Below are positions 38,201 through 50,274 of a DNA stretch of 64,000 bases, one piece after another. Position 1 is the stretch's first letter. Each line of letters starts with the position of its first letter. Origin of the DNA: Primulina eburnea (taxonomy: Eukaryota > Streptophyta > Magnoliopsida > Lamiales > Gesneriaceae); assembly GCF_022965805.1 (NCBI RefSeq), contig NW_027330861.1, positions 186,001-250,000 of the forward strand, written 5' to 3'. Both the position numbers and the translations under genes were made by a program. The notes under the pieces are model-generated. The model had not been told where the DNA came from. It saw only the letters and a program-made list of their open reading frames with translations, and did no database searches.

Positions 38201-39764
38201 CCCCAAAATAAAGTCCATAGAAATGTCAATCCAAGTTCTTTTAAGAATAGCACGCAAAAGTGTTCCCAAAGTTCTATTTACAACTTCAGTTTGTCCATCC
38301 GTTTGAGGATGACAAGTAGTAGATTACAACAATATTGAGCAAAGTTTAGCCCATAAAGTAATCCAAAAATAGAATCCCTCCCCTTCTTAGTCCTAGGCAA
38401 CCCCAAAATAAAGTCCATAGAAATGTCAATCCAAGTTCTTTTAAGAATAGCACGCAAAAGTGTTCCCAAAGTTCTATTTACAACTTCAGTTTGTCCATCC
38501 GTTTGAGGATGACAAGTAGTAGATTACAACAATATTGAGCAAAGTTTAGCCCATAAAGTAATCCAAAATAGAATCCCTCCCCTTCTTAGTCCTAGGCAAC
38601 CCCAAAATAAAGTCCATAGAAATGTCAATCCAAGTTCTTTTAAGAATAGCACGCAAAAGTGTTCCCAAAGTTCTATTTACAACTTCAGTTTGTCCATCCG
38701 TTTGAGGATGACAAGTAGTAGATTACAACAATATTGAGCAAAGTTTAGCCCATAAAGTAATCCAAAAATAGAATCCCTCCCCTTCTTAGTCCTAGGCAAC
38801 CCCAAAATAAAGTCCATAGAAATGTCAATCCAAGTTCTTTTAAGAATAGCACGCAAAAGTGTTCCCAAAGTTCTATTGACAACTTCAGTTTGTCCATCCG
38901 TTTGAGGATGACAAGTAGTAGATTACAACAATATTGAGCAAAGTTTAGCCCATAAAGTAATCCAAAAATAGAATCCCTCCCCTTCTTAGTCCTAGGCAAC
39001 CCCAAAATAAAGTCCATAGAAATGTCAATCCAAGTTCTTTTAAGAATAGCACGCAAAAGTGTTCCCAAAGTTCTATTGACAACTTCAGTTTGTCCATCCG
39101 TTTGAGGATGACAAGTAGTAGATTACAACAATATTGAGCAAAGTTTAGCCCATAAAGTAATCCAAAAATAGAATCCCTCCCCTTCTTAGTCCTAGGCAAC
39201 CCCAAAATAAAGTCCATAGAAATGTCAATCCAAGTTCTTTTAAGAATAGCACGCAAAAGTGTTCCCAAAGTTCTATTTACAACTTCAGTTTGTCCATCCG
39301 TTTGAGGATGACAAGTAGTAGATTACAACAATATTGAGCAAAGTTTAGCCCATAAAGTAATCCAAAAATAGAATCCCTCCCCTTCTTAGTCCTAGGCAAC
39401 CCCAAAATAAAGTCCATAGAAATGTCAATCCAAGTTCTTTTTAAGAATAGCACGCAAAAGTGTTCCCAAAGTTCTATTGACAACTTCAGTTTGTCCATCC
39501 GTTTGAGGATGACAAGTAGTAGATTACAACAATATTGAGCAAAGTTTAGCCCATAAAGTAATCCAAAAATAGAATCCCTCCCCTTCTTAGTCCTAGGCAA
39601 CCCCAAAATAAAGTCCATAGAAATGTCAATCCAAGTTCTTTTAAGAATAGCACGCAAAAGTGTTCCCAAAGTTCTATTGACAACTTCAGTTTGTCCATCC
39701 GTTTGAGGATGACAAGTAGTAGATTACAACAATATTGAGCAAAGTTTAGCCCATAAAGTAATCC

Positions 39765-40265
39765 AAAATAGAATCCCTCCCCTTCTTAGCCTAGGCAACC
39801 CCAAAAAAAGTCCATGAAATTTCAATCCAGTTCTTTTAAGAATCCCTCCCCTTCTTAGTCTAAACACCCAAAATAAAGTCCATGAAATGTATTCGAATTC
39901 TTTTAAGAATAGCACACAAAAGTGTCCCAAGTTCTATTTACAACTTCAGTTTGTCCATCCGTTTGGATGACAAGTAGTAGATTACAACAATATTGAGCAA
40001 AGTTAGCCCATAAAGTAATCCAAAAATAGAATCCCTCCCCTTCTTAGTCTAGGCAAACCCAAAATAAAGTCCATAGAAATGTCAATCCAAGTTCTTTTAA
40101 GAATGCACGCAAAAGTGTACCCAAAGTTTATTGACAACTTCAGTTGTTCATCGGTTTGAGGATGACAAGTAGTAGATTACAACATATTGAGCAAAGTTAG
40201 CCATAAAGTAATCCAAAAATAGAATCCCTCCCCTTCTTAGTCCTAGGCAACCCCAAATAAAGTCA
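39765..40265 (-). repeat. Indel-rich degenerate satellite pocket 3
   Basis: Same character as pockets 1 and 2: scattered one- and two-base deletions (CTTAGCCTAGG, CCATGAAATTTC, CCGTTTGGATGAC, CAGTTGTTCATCGGTTTG) and a truncated monomer at about 39844-39910. Clean consensus monomers lie on both sides. Confidence 0.85.
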
Positions 40266-43200
40266 TAGAAATGTCAATCCAAGTTCTTTTAAGAATAGCA
40301 CGCAAAAGTGTTCCCAAAGTTCTATTGACAACTTCAGTTTGTCCATCCGTTTGAGGATGACAAGTAGTAGATTACAACAATATTGAGCAAAGTTTAGCCC
40401 ATAAAGTAATCCAAAAATAGAATCCCTCCCCTTCTTAGTCCTAGGCAACCCCAAAATAAAGTCCATAGAAATGTCAATCCAAGTTCTTTTTAAGAATAGC
40501 ACGCAAAAGTGTTCCCAAAGTTCTATTGACAACTTCAGTTTGTCCATCCGTTTGAGGATGACAAGTAGTAGATTACAACAATATTGAGCAAAGTTTAGCC
40601 CATAAAGTAATCCAAAAATAGAATCCCTCCCCTTCTTAGTCCTAGGCAACCCCAAAATAAAGTCCATAGAAATGTCAATCCAAGTTCTTTTAAGAATAGC
40701 ACGCAAAAGTGTTCCCAAAGTTCTATTGACAACTTCAGTTTGTCCATCCGTTTGAGGATGACAAGTAGTAGATTACAACAATATTGAGCAAAGTTTAGCC
40801 CATAAAGTAATCCAAAAATAGAATCCCTCCCCTTCTTAGTCCTAGGCAACCCCAAAATAAAGTCCATAGAAATGTCAATCCAAGTTCTTTTTAAGAATAG
40901 CACGCAAAAGTGTTCCCAAAGTTCTATTGACAACTTCAGTTTGTCCATCCGTTTGAGGATGACAAGTAGTAGATTACAACAATATTGAGCAAAGTTTAGC
41001 CCATAAAGTAATCCAAAAATAGAATCCCTCCCCTTCTTAGTCCTAGGCAACCCCAAAATAAAGTCCATAGAAATGTCAATCCAAGTTCTTTTTAAGAATA
41101 GCACGCAAAAGTGTTCCCAAAGTTCTATTTACAACTTCAGTTTGTCCATCCGTTTGAGGATGACAAGTAGTAGATTACAACAATATTGAGCAAAGTTTAG
41201 CCCATAAAGTAATCCAAAAATAGAATCCCTCCCCTTCTTAGTCCTAGGCAACCCCAAAATAAAGTCCATAGAAATGTCAATCCAAGTTCTTTTAAGAATA
41301 GCACGCAAAAGTGTTCCCAAAGTTCTATTGACAACTTCAGTTTGTCCATCCGTTTGAGGATGACAAGTAGTAGATTACAACAATATTGAGCAAAGTTTAG
41401 CCCATAAAGTAATCCAAAAATAGAATCCCTCCCCTTCTTAGTCCTAGGCAACCCCAAAATAAAGTCCATAGAAATGTCAATCCAAGTTCTTTTTAAGAAT
41501 AGCACGCAAAAGTGTTCCCAAAGTTCTATTGACAACTTCAGTTTGTCCATCCGTTTGAGGATGACAAGTAGTAGATTACAACAATATTGAGCAAAGTTTA
41601 GCCCATAAAGTAATCCAAAAATAGAATCCCTCCCCTTCTTAGTCCTAGGCAACCCCAAAATAAAGTCCATAGAAATGTCAATCCAAGTTCTTTTTAAGAA
41701 TAGCACGCAAAAGTGTTCCCAAAGTTCTATTGACAACTTCAGTTTGTCCATCCGTTTGAGGATGACAAGTAGTAGATTACAACAATATTGAGCAAAGTTT
41801 AGCCCATAAAGTAATCCAAAAATAGAATCCCTCCCCTTCTTAGTCCTAGGCAACCCCAAAATAAAGTCCATAGAAATGTCAATCCAAGTTCTTTTTAAGA
41901 ATAGCACGCAAAAGTGTTCCCAAAGTTCTATTTACAACTTCAGTTTGTCCATCCGTTTGAGGATGACAAGTAGTAGATTACAACAATATTGAGCAAAGTT
42001 TAGCCCATAAAGTAATCCAAAAATAGAATCCCTCCCCTTCTTAGTCCTAGGCAACCCCAAAATAAAGTCCATAGAAATGTCAATCCAAGTTCTTTTTAAG
42101 AATAGCACGCAAAAGTGTTCCCAAAGTTCTATTGACAACTTCAGTTTGTCCATCCGTTTGAGGATGACAAGTAGTAGATTACAACAATATTGAGCAAAGT
42201 TTAGCCCATAAAGTAATCCAAAAATAGAATCCCTCCCCTTCTTAGTCCTAGGCAACCCCAAAATAAAGTCCATAGAAATGTCAATCCAAGTTCTTTTAAG
42301 AATAGCACGCAAAAGTGTTCCCAAAGTTCTATTGACAACTTCAGTTTGTCCATCCGTTTGAGGATGACAAGTAGTAGATTACAACAATATTGAGCAAAGT
42401 TTAGCCCATAAAGTAATCCAAAAATAGAATCCCTCCCCTTCTTAGTCCTAGGCAACCCCAAAATAAAGTCCATAGAAATGTCAATCCAAGTTCTTTTAAG
42501 AATAGCACGCAAAAGTGTTCCCAAAGTTCTATTTACAACTTCAGTTTGTCCATCCGTTTGAGGATGACAAGTAGTAGATTACAACAATATTGAGCAAAGT
42601 TTAGCCCATAAAGTAATCCAAAAATAGAATCCCTCCCCTTCTTAGTCCTAGGCAACCCCAAAATAAAGTCCATAGAAATGTCAATCCAAGTTCTTTTTAA
42701 GAATAGCACGCAAAAGTGTTCCCAAAGTTCTATTTACAACTTCAGTTTGTCCATCCGTTTGAGGATGACAAGTAGTAGATTACAACATTATTGTGCAAAG
42801 TTTAGCCCATAAAGTAATCCAAAATAGAATCCCTCCCCTTCTTAGTCCTAGGCAACCCCAAAATAAAGTCCATAGAAATGTCAATCCAAGTTCTTTTAAG
42901 AATAGCACGCAAAAGTGTTCCCAAAGTTCTATTTACAACTTCAGTTTGTCCATCCGTTTGAGGATGACAAGTAGTAGATTACAACAATATTGATGCAAAG
43001 TTTAGCCCATAAAGTAATCCAAAAATAGAATCCCTCCCCTTCTTAGTCCTAGGCAACCCCAAAATAAAGTCCATAGAAATGTCAATCCAAGTTCTTTTAA
43101 GAATAGCACGCAAAAGTGTTCCCAAAGTTCTATTTACAACTTCAGTTTGTCCATCCGTTTGAGGATGACAAGTAGTAGATTACAACAATATTGAGCAAAG

Positions 43201-45408
43201 TTTAGCCCATAAAGTAATCCAAAAATAGAATCCCTCCCCTTCTTAGTCCTAGGCAACCCCAAAATAAAGTCCATAGAAATGTCAATCCAAGTTCTTTTTA
43301 AGAATAGCACGCAAAAGTGTTCCCAAAGTTCTATTGACAACTTCAGTTTGTCCATCCGTTTGAGGATGACAAGTAGTAGATTACAACAATATTGAGCAAA
43401 GTTTAGCCCATAAAGTAATCCAAAAATAGAATCCCTCCCCTTCTTAGTCCTAGGCAACCCCAAAATAAAGTCCATAGAAATGTCAATCCAAGTTCTTTTT
43501 AAGAATAGCACGCAAAAGTGTTCCCAAAGTTCTATTGACAACTTCAGTTTGTCCATCCGTTTGAGGATGACAAGTAGTAGATTACAACAATATTGAGCAA
43601 AGTTTAGCCCATAAAGTAATCCAAAAATAGAATCCCTCCCCTTCTTAGTCCTAGGCAACCCCAAAATAAAGTCCATAGAAATGTCAATCCAAGTTCTTTT
43701 TAAGAATAGCACGCAAAAGTGTTCCCAAAGTTCTATTTACAACTTCAGTTTGTCCATCCGTTTGAGGATGACAAGTAGTAGATTACAACAATATTGAGCA
43801 AAGTTTAGCCCATAAAGTAATCCAAAAATAGAATCCCTCCCCTTCTTAGTCCTAGGCAACCCCAAAATAAAGTCCATAGAAATGTCAATCCAAGTTCTTT
43901 TAAGAATAGCACGCAAAAGTGTTCCCAAAGTTCTATTTACAACTTCAGTTTGTCCATCCGTTTGAGGATGACAAGTAGTAGATTACAACAATATTGAGCA
44001 AAGTTTAGCCCATAAAGTAATCCAAAAATAGAATCCCTCCCCTTCTTAGTCCTAGGCAACCCCAAAATAAAGTCCATAGAAATGTCAATCCAAGTTCTTT
44101 TTAAGAATAGCACGCAAAAGTGTTCCCAAAGTTCTATTGACAACTTCAGTTTGTCCATCCGTTTGAGGATGACAAGTAGTAGATTACAACAATATTGAGC
44201 AAAGTTTAGCCCATAAAGTAATCCAAAAATAGAATCCCTCCCCTTCTTAGTCCTAGGCAACCCCAAAATAAAGTCCATAGAAATGTCAATCCAAGTTCTT
44301 TTAAGAATAGCACGCAAAAGTGTTCCCAAAGTTCTATTTACAACTTCAGTTTGTCCATCCGTTTGAGGATGACAAGTAGTAGATTACAACAATTATTGAT
44401 GCAAAGTTTAGCCCATAAAGTAATCCATAAATAGAATCCCTCCCCTTCTTAGTCCTAGGCAACCCCAAAATAAAGTCCATAGAAATGTCAATCCAAGTTC
44501 TTTTAAGAATAGCACGCAAAAGTGTTCCCAAAGTTCTATTTACAACTTCAGTTTGTCCATCCGTTTGAGGATGACAAGTAGTAGATTACAACTTATTGTG
44601 CAAAGTTTAGCCCATAAAGTAATCCATAAATAGAATCCCTCCCCTTCTTAGTCCTAGGCAACCCCAAAATAAAGTCCATAGAAATGTCAATTCCAAGTTC
44701 TTTTAAGAATAGCACGCAAAAGTGTTCCCAAAGTTCTATTTACAACTTCAGTTTGTCCATCCGTTTGAGGATGACAAGTAGTAGATTACAACAATATTGA
44801 GCAAAGTTTAGCCCATAAAGTAATCCAAAAATAGAATCCCTCCCCTTCTTAGTCCTAGGCAACCCCAAAATAAAGTCCATAGAAATGTCAATCCAAGTTC
44901 TTTTAAGAATAGCACGCAAAAGTGTTCCCAAAGTTCTATTTACAACTTCAGTTTGTCCATCCGTTTGAGGATGACAAGTAGTAGATTACAACAATTATTG
45001 ATGCAAAGTTTAGCCCATAAAGTAATCCATAAATAGAATCCCTCCCCTTCTTAGTCCTAGGCAACCCCAAAATAAAGTCCATAGAAATGTCAATCCAAGT
45101 TCTTTTAAGAATAGCACGCAAAAGTGTTCCCAAAGTTCTATTTACAACTTCAGTTTGTCCATCCGTTTGAGGATGACAAGTAGTAGATTACAACAATATT
45201 GAGCAAAGTTTAGCCCATAAAGTAATCCAAAAATAGAATCCCTCCCCTTCTTAGTCCTAGGCAACCCCAAAATAAAGTCCATAGAAATGTCAATCCAAGT
45301 TCTTTTAAGAATAGCACGCAAAGTGTTCCCAAAGTTCTATTGACAACTTCAGTTTGTCCATCCGTTTGAGGATGACAAGTAGTAGATTACAACAATATTG
45401 AGCAAGTT

Positions 45409-45413
45409 TAGCC
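45409..45413 (+). other. Target-site duplication TAGCC, left copy
   Basis: TAGCC precedes the outer copia LTR, and TAGCC follows the far LTR at 63945-63949. Joining the two sides restores a satellite monomer (AGTTTAGCCCATAAAG). Confidence 0.92.
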
Positions 45414-47561
45414 TGAAAGCGGACCGGTTACGGTGGCCGGAAGCGCAACGGAAGCACAAAAATCGAAAATTTTAAGGCAAAATTTCGGCCACCCCATTTA
45501 AATCTTGTGTAATATTTACAAAATGAAAAACATACATAGGATGTTAAAGAAATGTACCTATCAACTTAAAAGTTGATTGTGGCTCCAACTTGTTGTCAAA
45601 CAACAAAGCTCTTGAATGGAAGATGAATCTACAAGCTCCTCCTCCAAATCCTTGAAACTTTCCTTCAAATTAAGCCCACCACTAACTAGGGAAATCCCCT
45701 CACAATTTGCACTAGAAAAATGTGAGGATTTTTCAAAGAGAAGTGTGTTTATTCCTCAACAACTTGAAGAACAAAATGAAGAAGAAAATATGGAGAGAAT
45801 ATGGATGCAAGTTTCGGCCATTGCAATGCTAGAATGAGGGAAGAGAGTCAAGTCTTGGGGTTGCAAAAAGTTGATACAAAAAGTTGCATGCCAACCATTA
45901 TTTTAATCAAAAGTATTCCCCAACTCTTCACCTCCCATGCATGCATATTATATAGTTTTTAATCAAATTAAAAACTTTGGACTAATTTTAAATATCTCAA
46001 ACATATTTGAGACTAATTAAACATTACTTGAATTTACACAAGTCTCACTAGTTAAATAATTAATTTAAATTGAGCTCTACAAGACTCAATATAATTTAAT
46101 TAATTCAACACTTGAATTAATTTAATTATTTGGACTCTACTAGGTCCACTAGTGTTTAATTAATTCAACACTTGAATTAATTTAATTTAGTCCATAATAA
46201 TGTCTATGAAAATCACAATTTTCAAATACATTATTCACTTGGCCAAATTTTAATTTAGGAACACTTCCATAAATCAAAATTTACATTTCTCTCATAGAAG
46301 TCATACTTCTATTTTTCTTTACACTTATAAACACATTTATAAGCCGTTCAACACTTTGAACTATTTTCTCCTTTATAGAAGTCATACTTCTAATTTTACT
46401 TACGCTTATAAACTCCTTTATAAGCCGTTCAACACATTGAACTATTTTACTTCTCATCGGGATTTACAAAGCTAGTACTTGTGTGGCCCTCAATGGTTCA
46501 TTGATACAACTAGCCGTGGGTTCACATCTCCATGTGATTCGGACTAAACATGTCCTTATTCGAGCATACCCCAATTGCTCCATTCTTACTTATCAACTCC
46601 TTGATAGTAAGAACGTCAGAACTCAAGTCTGATAGTACCCAACCAATCACGTTAAACGCCTAGCAGCATCGCTTACGTGATTCCCTAGGTATCACATGAT
46701 AGTGCCTGCAAGAACCATTCAATTATGGTTAGCGTACAGTACGGTCCCTTCAACTCATATATCCCGACCGATTCGACAACTATTGGTTTATCGAGAGTTG
46801 TCAATGAATCGATACTATGTGTCATGTCGTAGTTGCATCGATGGTGTAATCTATGAAACACCTTTCATAATTACAACCATACTCTGGCCAGAGATTTCGA
46901 TCTACATACACATGATAACACATAGGATATCCATACCCGAAGGTAAGCGGTGAATCCCCGACTACAATGCATCGACTCCTATGTGTTTCGACAGAACACC
47001 CAACCTTGCCACCTGATGACCCCATGAGAGTCGGTAAACAAGTCAAAGTGTAATTCTAGCACATAGAGTCTCAATGTTGTCCCGGGTCATAAGGACTAAT
47101 TCTGTACAACCATAAACCAGGACTTTTCCACTCGATAAGTGAGAACCACTTGGAAAGTCCTTTTATGGAGGGTTGTTCAGTGCACTCTACAAGGAGCACC
47201 TATCTGCATGTTCGGACATCACAATGTCCCCTACCAATGAAACATGGTACTCACATCGCAGATACTAGTCTCTAACTCGAGCGGCCTATATCCTTCTTAG
47301 TGACGGCTGAATCGACTAGGAACCGTTTAGAATATACAGTATTACAAATATGAGTTTCATGATACTCATCATATGAGCATCTCATATTCTTTCTACTATT
47401 CGTATATTCAAGGGCTTTAACTATGCAACTAGCATGGGTATACAGATAAAGATGTGCCATAATAATAATATCAAATATTACTAAAATAAAGATTGCTTAT
47501 ACATAGAGTTTCATTGTGAACACTCGGCCAACACTTGGCTCGACGGGCACCTACTCTAACA
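45414..47561 (-). repeat. LTR 1 (3' LTR of the outer copia element)
   Basis: 2148 bp. In element sense it begins TGTTAGAGTAGGTGCCC at 47561 and ends GGTCCGCTTTCA at 45414. It has an 81-bp diverged tandem duplication (46294-46374 and 46375-46455) that LTRs 2 and 3 lack. A minus-strand TATATAAT lies at 45947-45954, leaving about 0.5 kb of R-U5. Small open frames conserved between LTR copies show no protein similarity. Confidence 0.93.
45947..45954 (-). promoter_or_regulatory. Putative TATA box in LTR 1
   Basis: TATATAAT on the minus strand, about 1.6 kb into the LTR, followed by TGCATGCATGGGAGG. The same motif occurs in the other LTRs at 50794-50801, 57914-57921 and 62330-62337. Position fits a U3/R boundary just downstream. 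Confidence 0.5.
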
Positions 47562-47572
47562 ATCTCCCACTT
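47562..47572 (-). other. Polypurine tract of the outer copia element
   Basis: Minus strand AAGTGGGAGAT lies directly before the LTR start TGTTAG. The equivalent tract of the inner element is at 52327-52337. Confidence 0.8.
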
Positions 47573-47575
47573 GCA

Positions 47576-49950
47576 CTAGAGCCAACTACCCATATGCTTT
47601 AATCCCATTGATTCACGATGCTTGTCGAATAATGGTCCAGGTAAAGGCTTAGCTAGTGGATCAACAACATTATCTGCGGAGCCGACTGTGTCAAAAGACA
47701 CTTCTCTACTTTCCACAATCTCTCCGAGGATGTGGTACTTTCTCAATACTAGTTTGGATTTCTGATGAGACCTAGGCTCCTTTGCTTGAGCTATAGCTCC
47801 CGTGTTGTCACACAACACCGGGATAGGAGCAACTCCATTAGGAATGACGCCCAACTCTTGGAAGAAATTCCTTATCCAAACAGCCTCCCTTGCTGCATCT
47901 GATGCAGCAATGTACTCGGCCTCTGTGCTGGAATCCGTAATATTGTCTTGCTTGGAACTCTTCCAAGAGACTGCAGCACCATTGAGCATGAATACAAAAC
48001 CAGAGGTTGACTTCGAGTCATCGATATCGCTTTGGAAGCTAGAGTCGGTATAGCCTTCCAATTTTAGTTCTCCACCCCATAGACCAAGAACACTTTATTG
48101 GTCCTTCTCAACTACTTGAGGATGTCTTTCACAGCTTTCCAGTGTGGAAGACCAGGGTTCGATTGATATCTACTCACTACACATAGTGTGAAAGCCACGT
48201 CAAGACGTGTAGATATCATTCCATACATGATGCTACCAATTGCCGAAGCATACGGAATGCGTGTCATCGCCACTATCTCTGCATCAGTCTTGGGAGACAG
48301 ACTTGGATAGGGACACGCCATGACACATTGGTAGGTGTCCTCCTTTGGACTCATCCATCGAGAACCGCTTCACGATGGTATCATGTATGTGGACTGGGTG
48401 AGACCAAGCAATCTTTTCGATCTATCTCAATAGATCTGTATCCCAATACAAAAGATGCTTCACCCAAGTCCTTCATCGAGAACTTCACTCGCTAATCATA
48501 TCTTAGTTGATTGCAACATTCCTACATCATTCCCAATGAGTAGAATGTCATCAACATAAAATACCGGAATGTCACAACACTCCCACTGACCTTCTTATAC
48601 ACACAGGGTCCCTCATGATTCTTAGTAAATCAAACTCTTTGATCGTACTATCGAATCTGAGGTTCCAACTCCTAGATGCCTTCTTTAGATCATAAATAGA
48701 TCTCTGAAGTTTGCATACCATATGCTCACTTCCGATAGATGTAAACCCTTCAGGTTAAGACATGTAAATAACTTTCTTAAAATCCCCATTTAAGAAAGTT
48801 TGTCTTGACATCCATCTGCCATATCTCATAGTCATACTATGCAGCTATGGCTGATAAAATCCTTATGGACTTGAACATTGCAATTGGGAAAAGGTTTCCT
48901 CAAAGTCAACTCCTTGTCTTTGAGTACATCCTTTTGCCACCAATCGCGCCTTGAAGGTCAACACCTTCCCATCCGCCCCAAGTCCCTTGTGGGAACAGTT
49001 CCCTCAGGTGGATCCACAAGACCCTACACTTGGTTTGAATGTATGGAATTCAACTCAGATTCCATTGCTTCAAGCCACTTGGATGAATCGGCATCAGATA
49101 ACGCTTCCTTGAAGGTCCTTGGATCACATCCATGGTTAGGCTCATCATGGCCTTTCTTCAAGAAGCTGACCATACCTCATAGGTGGTCTCGAGACTTTCT
49201 CGTATCTGCTAGGAGCTTGTATCTCCTCTCTTGGCTCATCGGGTGTGGGTTCTATAATTGTGGGTTTCTCTCGAACCTCTTCGAGTTCTATCATCTGCCT
49301 TTTTTCTATCCAATAGAAAATCCCTTTCCAAAAAGGTTGCATTCCTAGAAACAAACACCTTTGTTTCTTGGGGATGATAGAAATAATATCCAACTCAATT
49401 CCTTGGATATCCCACAAAGTGACATAAAATGGATCAACAATCCAATTTATCTCCCACTTACCTGCTTCACATAAGCAGGGCTCCCCATATTCTAAGATAA
49501 GAATATTTGGGAGGCTTACCCATCCATATCTCATATGGTTTATGCCTTTGAATGGACATTTAGTAGAATATCTTTTATTTTAAGTTATAGAGATCGTTTT
49601 CAAGTTCTCAAGTACCAATTAAACATTCATTCTTGTAAATGTTGCAAACACCTTTGCTAAATAAACAAGAATATCCATTTTTATCACAATAGAAATGGAA
49701 ACAATGTTATTCACCAAAATGGTACAAACAAAACATCTCTTAAAATTAACTTAAAATCATTGTTCAACAATAAGTAAACATTTCTTAAGGTCTTGGCAGC
49801 AACTCTTGCTCCATTGCTCTTTCTCAAGAAGGTCACACCTTCCTTAAGCTTCCTACTTCTTCCCATCACCTGTAACCCATTACAGAGATGTGAATCACAA
49901 CCGTTATCTAATACCCAAGAAGTAGAGTTAATTGAAATGTTTACTTAAAT
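47576..49950 (-). pseudogene. pol: Outer copia pol remnant without integrase core
   Basis: Read right to left: a protease region (about 49940-49790) with the active-site triad LDTG changed to LDNG at 49900-49911; a GAG-pre-integrase stretch (about 49690-49565, GVCNIYKNECLIG, LYNLK); then directly the C-terminal part of integrase (about 49550-49300, IWGSPAYVKQ, FVGYPKE). The catalytic core of integrase between them is absent. A Pro/Glu linker follows (TIIEPTPDEPREE), then RT (about 49080-48430) with YEIWQMDV-like and YVDDILLIGND motifs (YVDDIL at 48541-48558), then RNase H (48354-47576) with an intact C-terminal frame ([20 protein letters not shown], ends GSWL). Several frameshifts and stops break RT and integrase. 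Full copia pol would continue gag in one frame; here it cannot. Confidence 0.85.
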
Positions 49951-50274
49951 TCAGAACATACCGTTTCCAGAACACTTCTGGGCCAGATATTCCTTGCAAT
50001 TTCGCCTCCAATGTCCAGGCATCTTGCAGTGATGACAAACATCACTAGTCTTGTCAGCCCTAACTGGTTGGCTGCCACAACGGGATTCGGAGATTGCCTC
50101 AACAGGGGCACGTTCTTCTCGGGACGTTGGAAAGAACTCTTCTTTCCCTTCCCATGTGGATCAATCTTCGTACCAGATGAAGAACCCACATAAAGAACCA
50201 ACTTCTCTTTCTTGATGGTGGATTCAAACGTAACAAGCATGTTCACCAACTCCTCAAGGGTCGGTTCCATCTTG
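49951..50274 (-). pseudogene. gag: Outer copia gag, C-terminal part
   Basis: The 3' portion of the outer gag, starting at the nested insertion point (element sense MEPTLEELVNMLVTF). Compared with the intact inner gag, one base is missing in GGTTGGCTG (inner GGTCTGGCTG) at about 50070, which shifts the frame before the CX2CX4HX4C zinc knuckle. The 5' portion lies at 59447-59986. The two parts abut exactly at TCTTG, the target-site duplication of the inner element. Confidence 0.9.

Larger units (their letters stand above)
6445..45413 (-). repeat. Integrase-derived 200-bp satellite array, main block
   Basis: About 195 tandem head-to-tail monomers, all in one orientation, with a 200-bp period (201 bp in copies with an extra T in CTTTTAAG). 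Read on the minus strand each monomer holds two Ty3/gypsy integrase fragments (see the representative monomer). The left part, to about 17.7 kb, mixes several monomer variants (ACAACTTTATTGTGCAAATT versus ACAACAATATTGAGCAAAGT; CAACCGCAAA; TTTGGCCC) and carries a 3275-bp higher-order repeat. From about 17.8 kb on, most copies are identical to one consensus and differ mainly at TTGACAAC/TTTACAAC and the T4/T5 run. No gene is seen in it; the open frames are by-products of the monomer. Confidence 0.96.

Noticed and set aside
139..45133. Scores of overlapping 60-240 residue open frames repeating [24 protein letters not shown] peptides
   Set aside because: They are the satellite monomer read on the minus strand. 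Frames change at each 200-bp unit, the integrase-like frame holds a stop in each unit, and none has gene structure. Described as repeat, not as genes.
6445..45413. CRISPR-like or bacterial repeat array
   Set aside because: Monomers are 200 bp with no unique spacers, and the surroundings are plant retrotransposons.
45616..45837. 73-codon frame starting MEDESTSSSSK in LTR 1 and LTR 4
   Set aside because: Antisense to the element within R-U5. Insertions and deletions in LTRs 2 and 3 abolish it, so no selection is evident.
46696..46953. 85-codon plus-strand frame in copia LTRs (also near 51461, 58581, 63079) and minus-strand 74- and 62-codon frames
   Set aside because: LTR sequence present four times; peptides resemble no known family and lie antisense or internal to U3.
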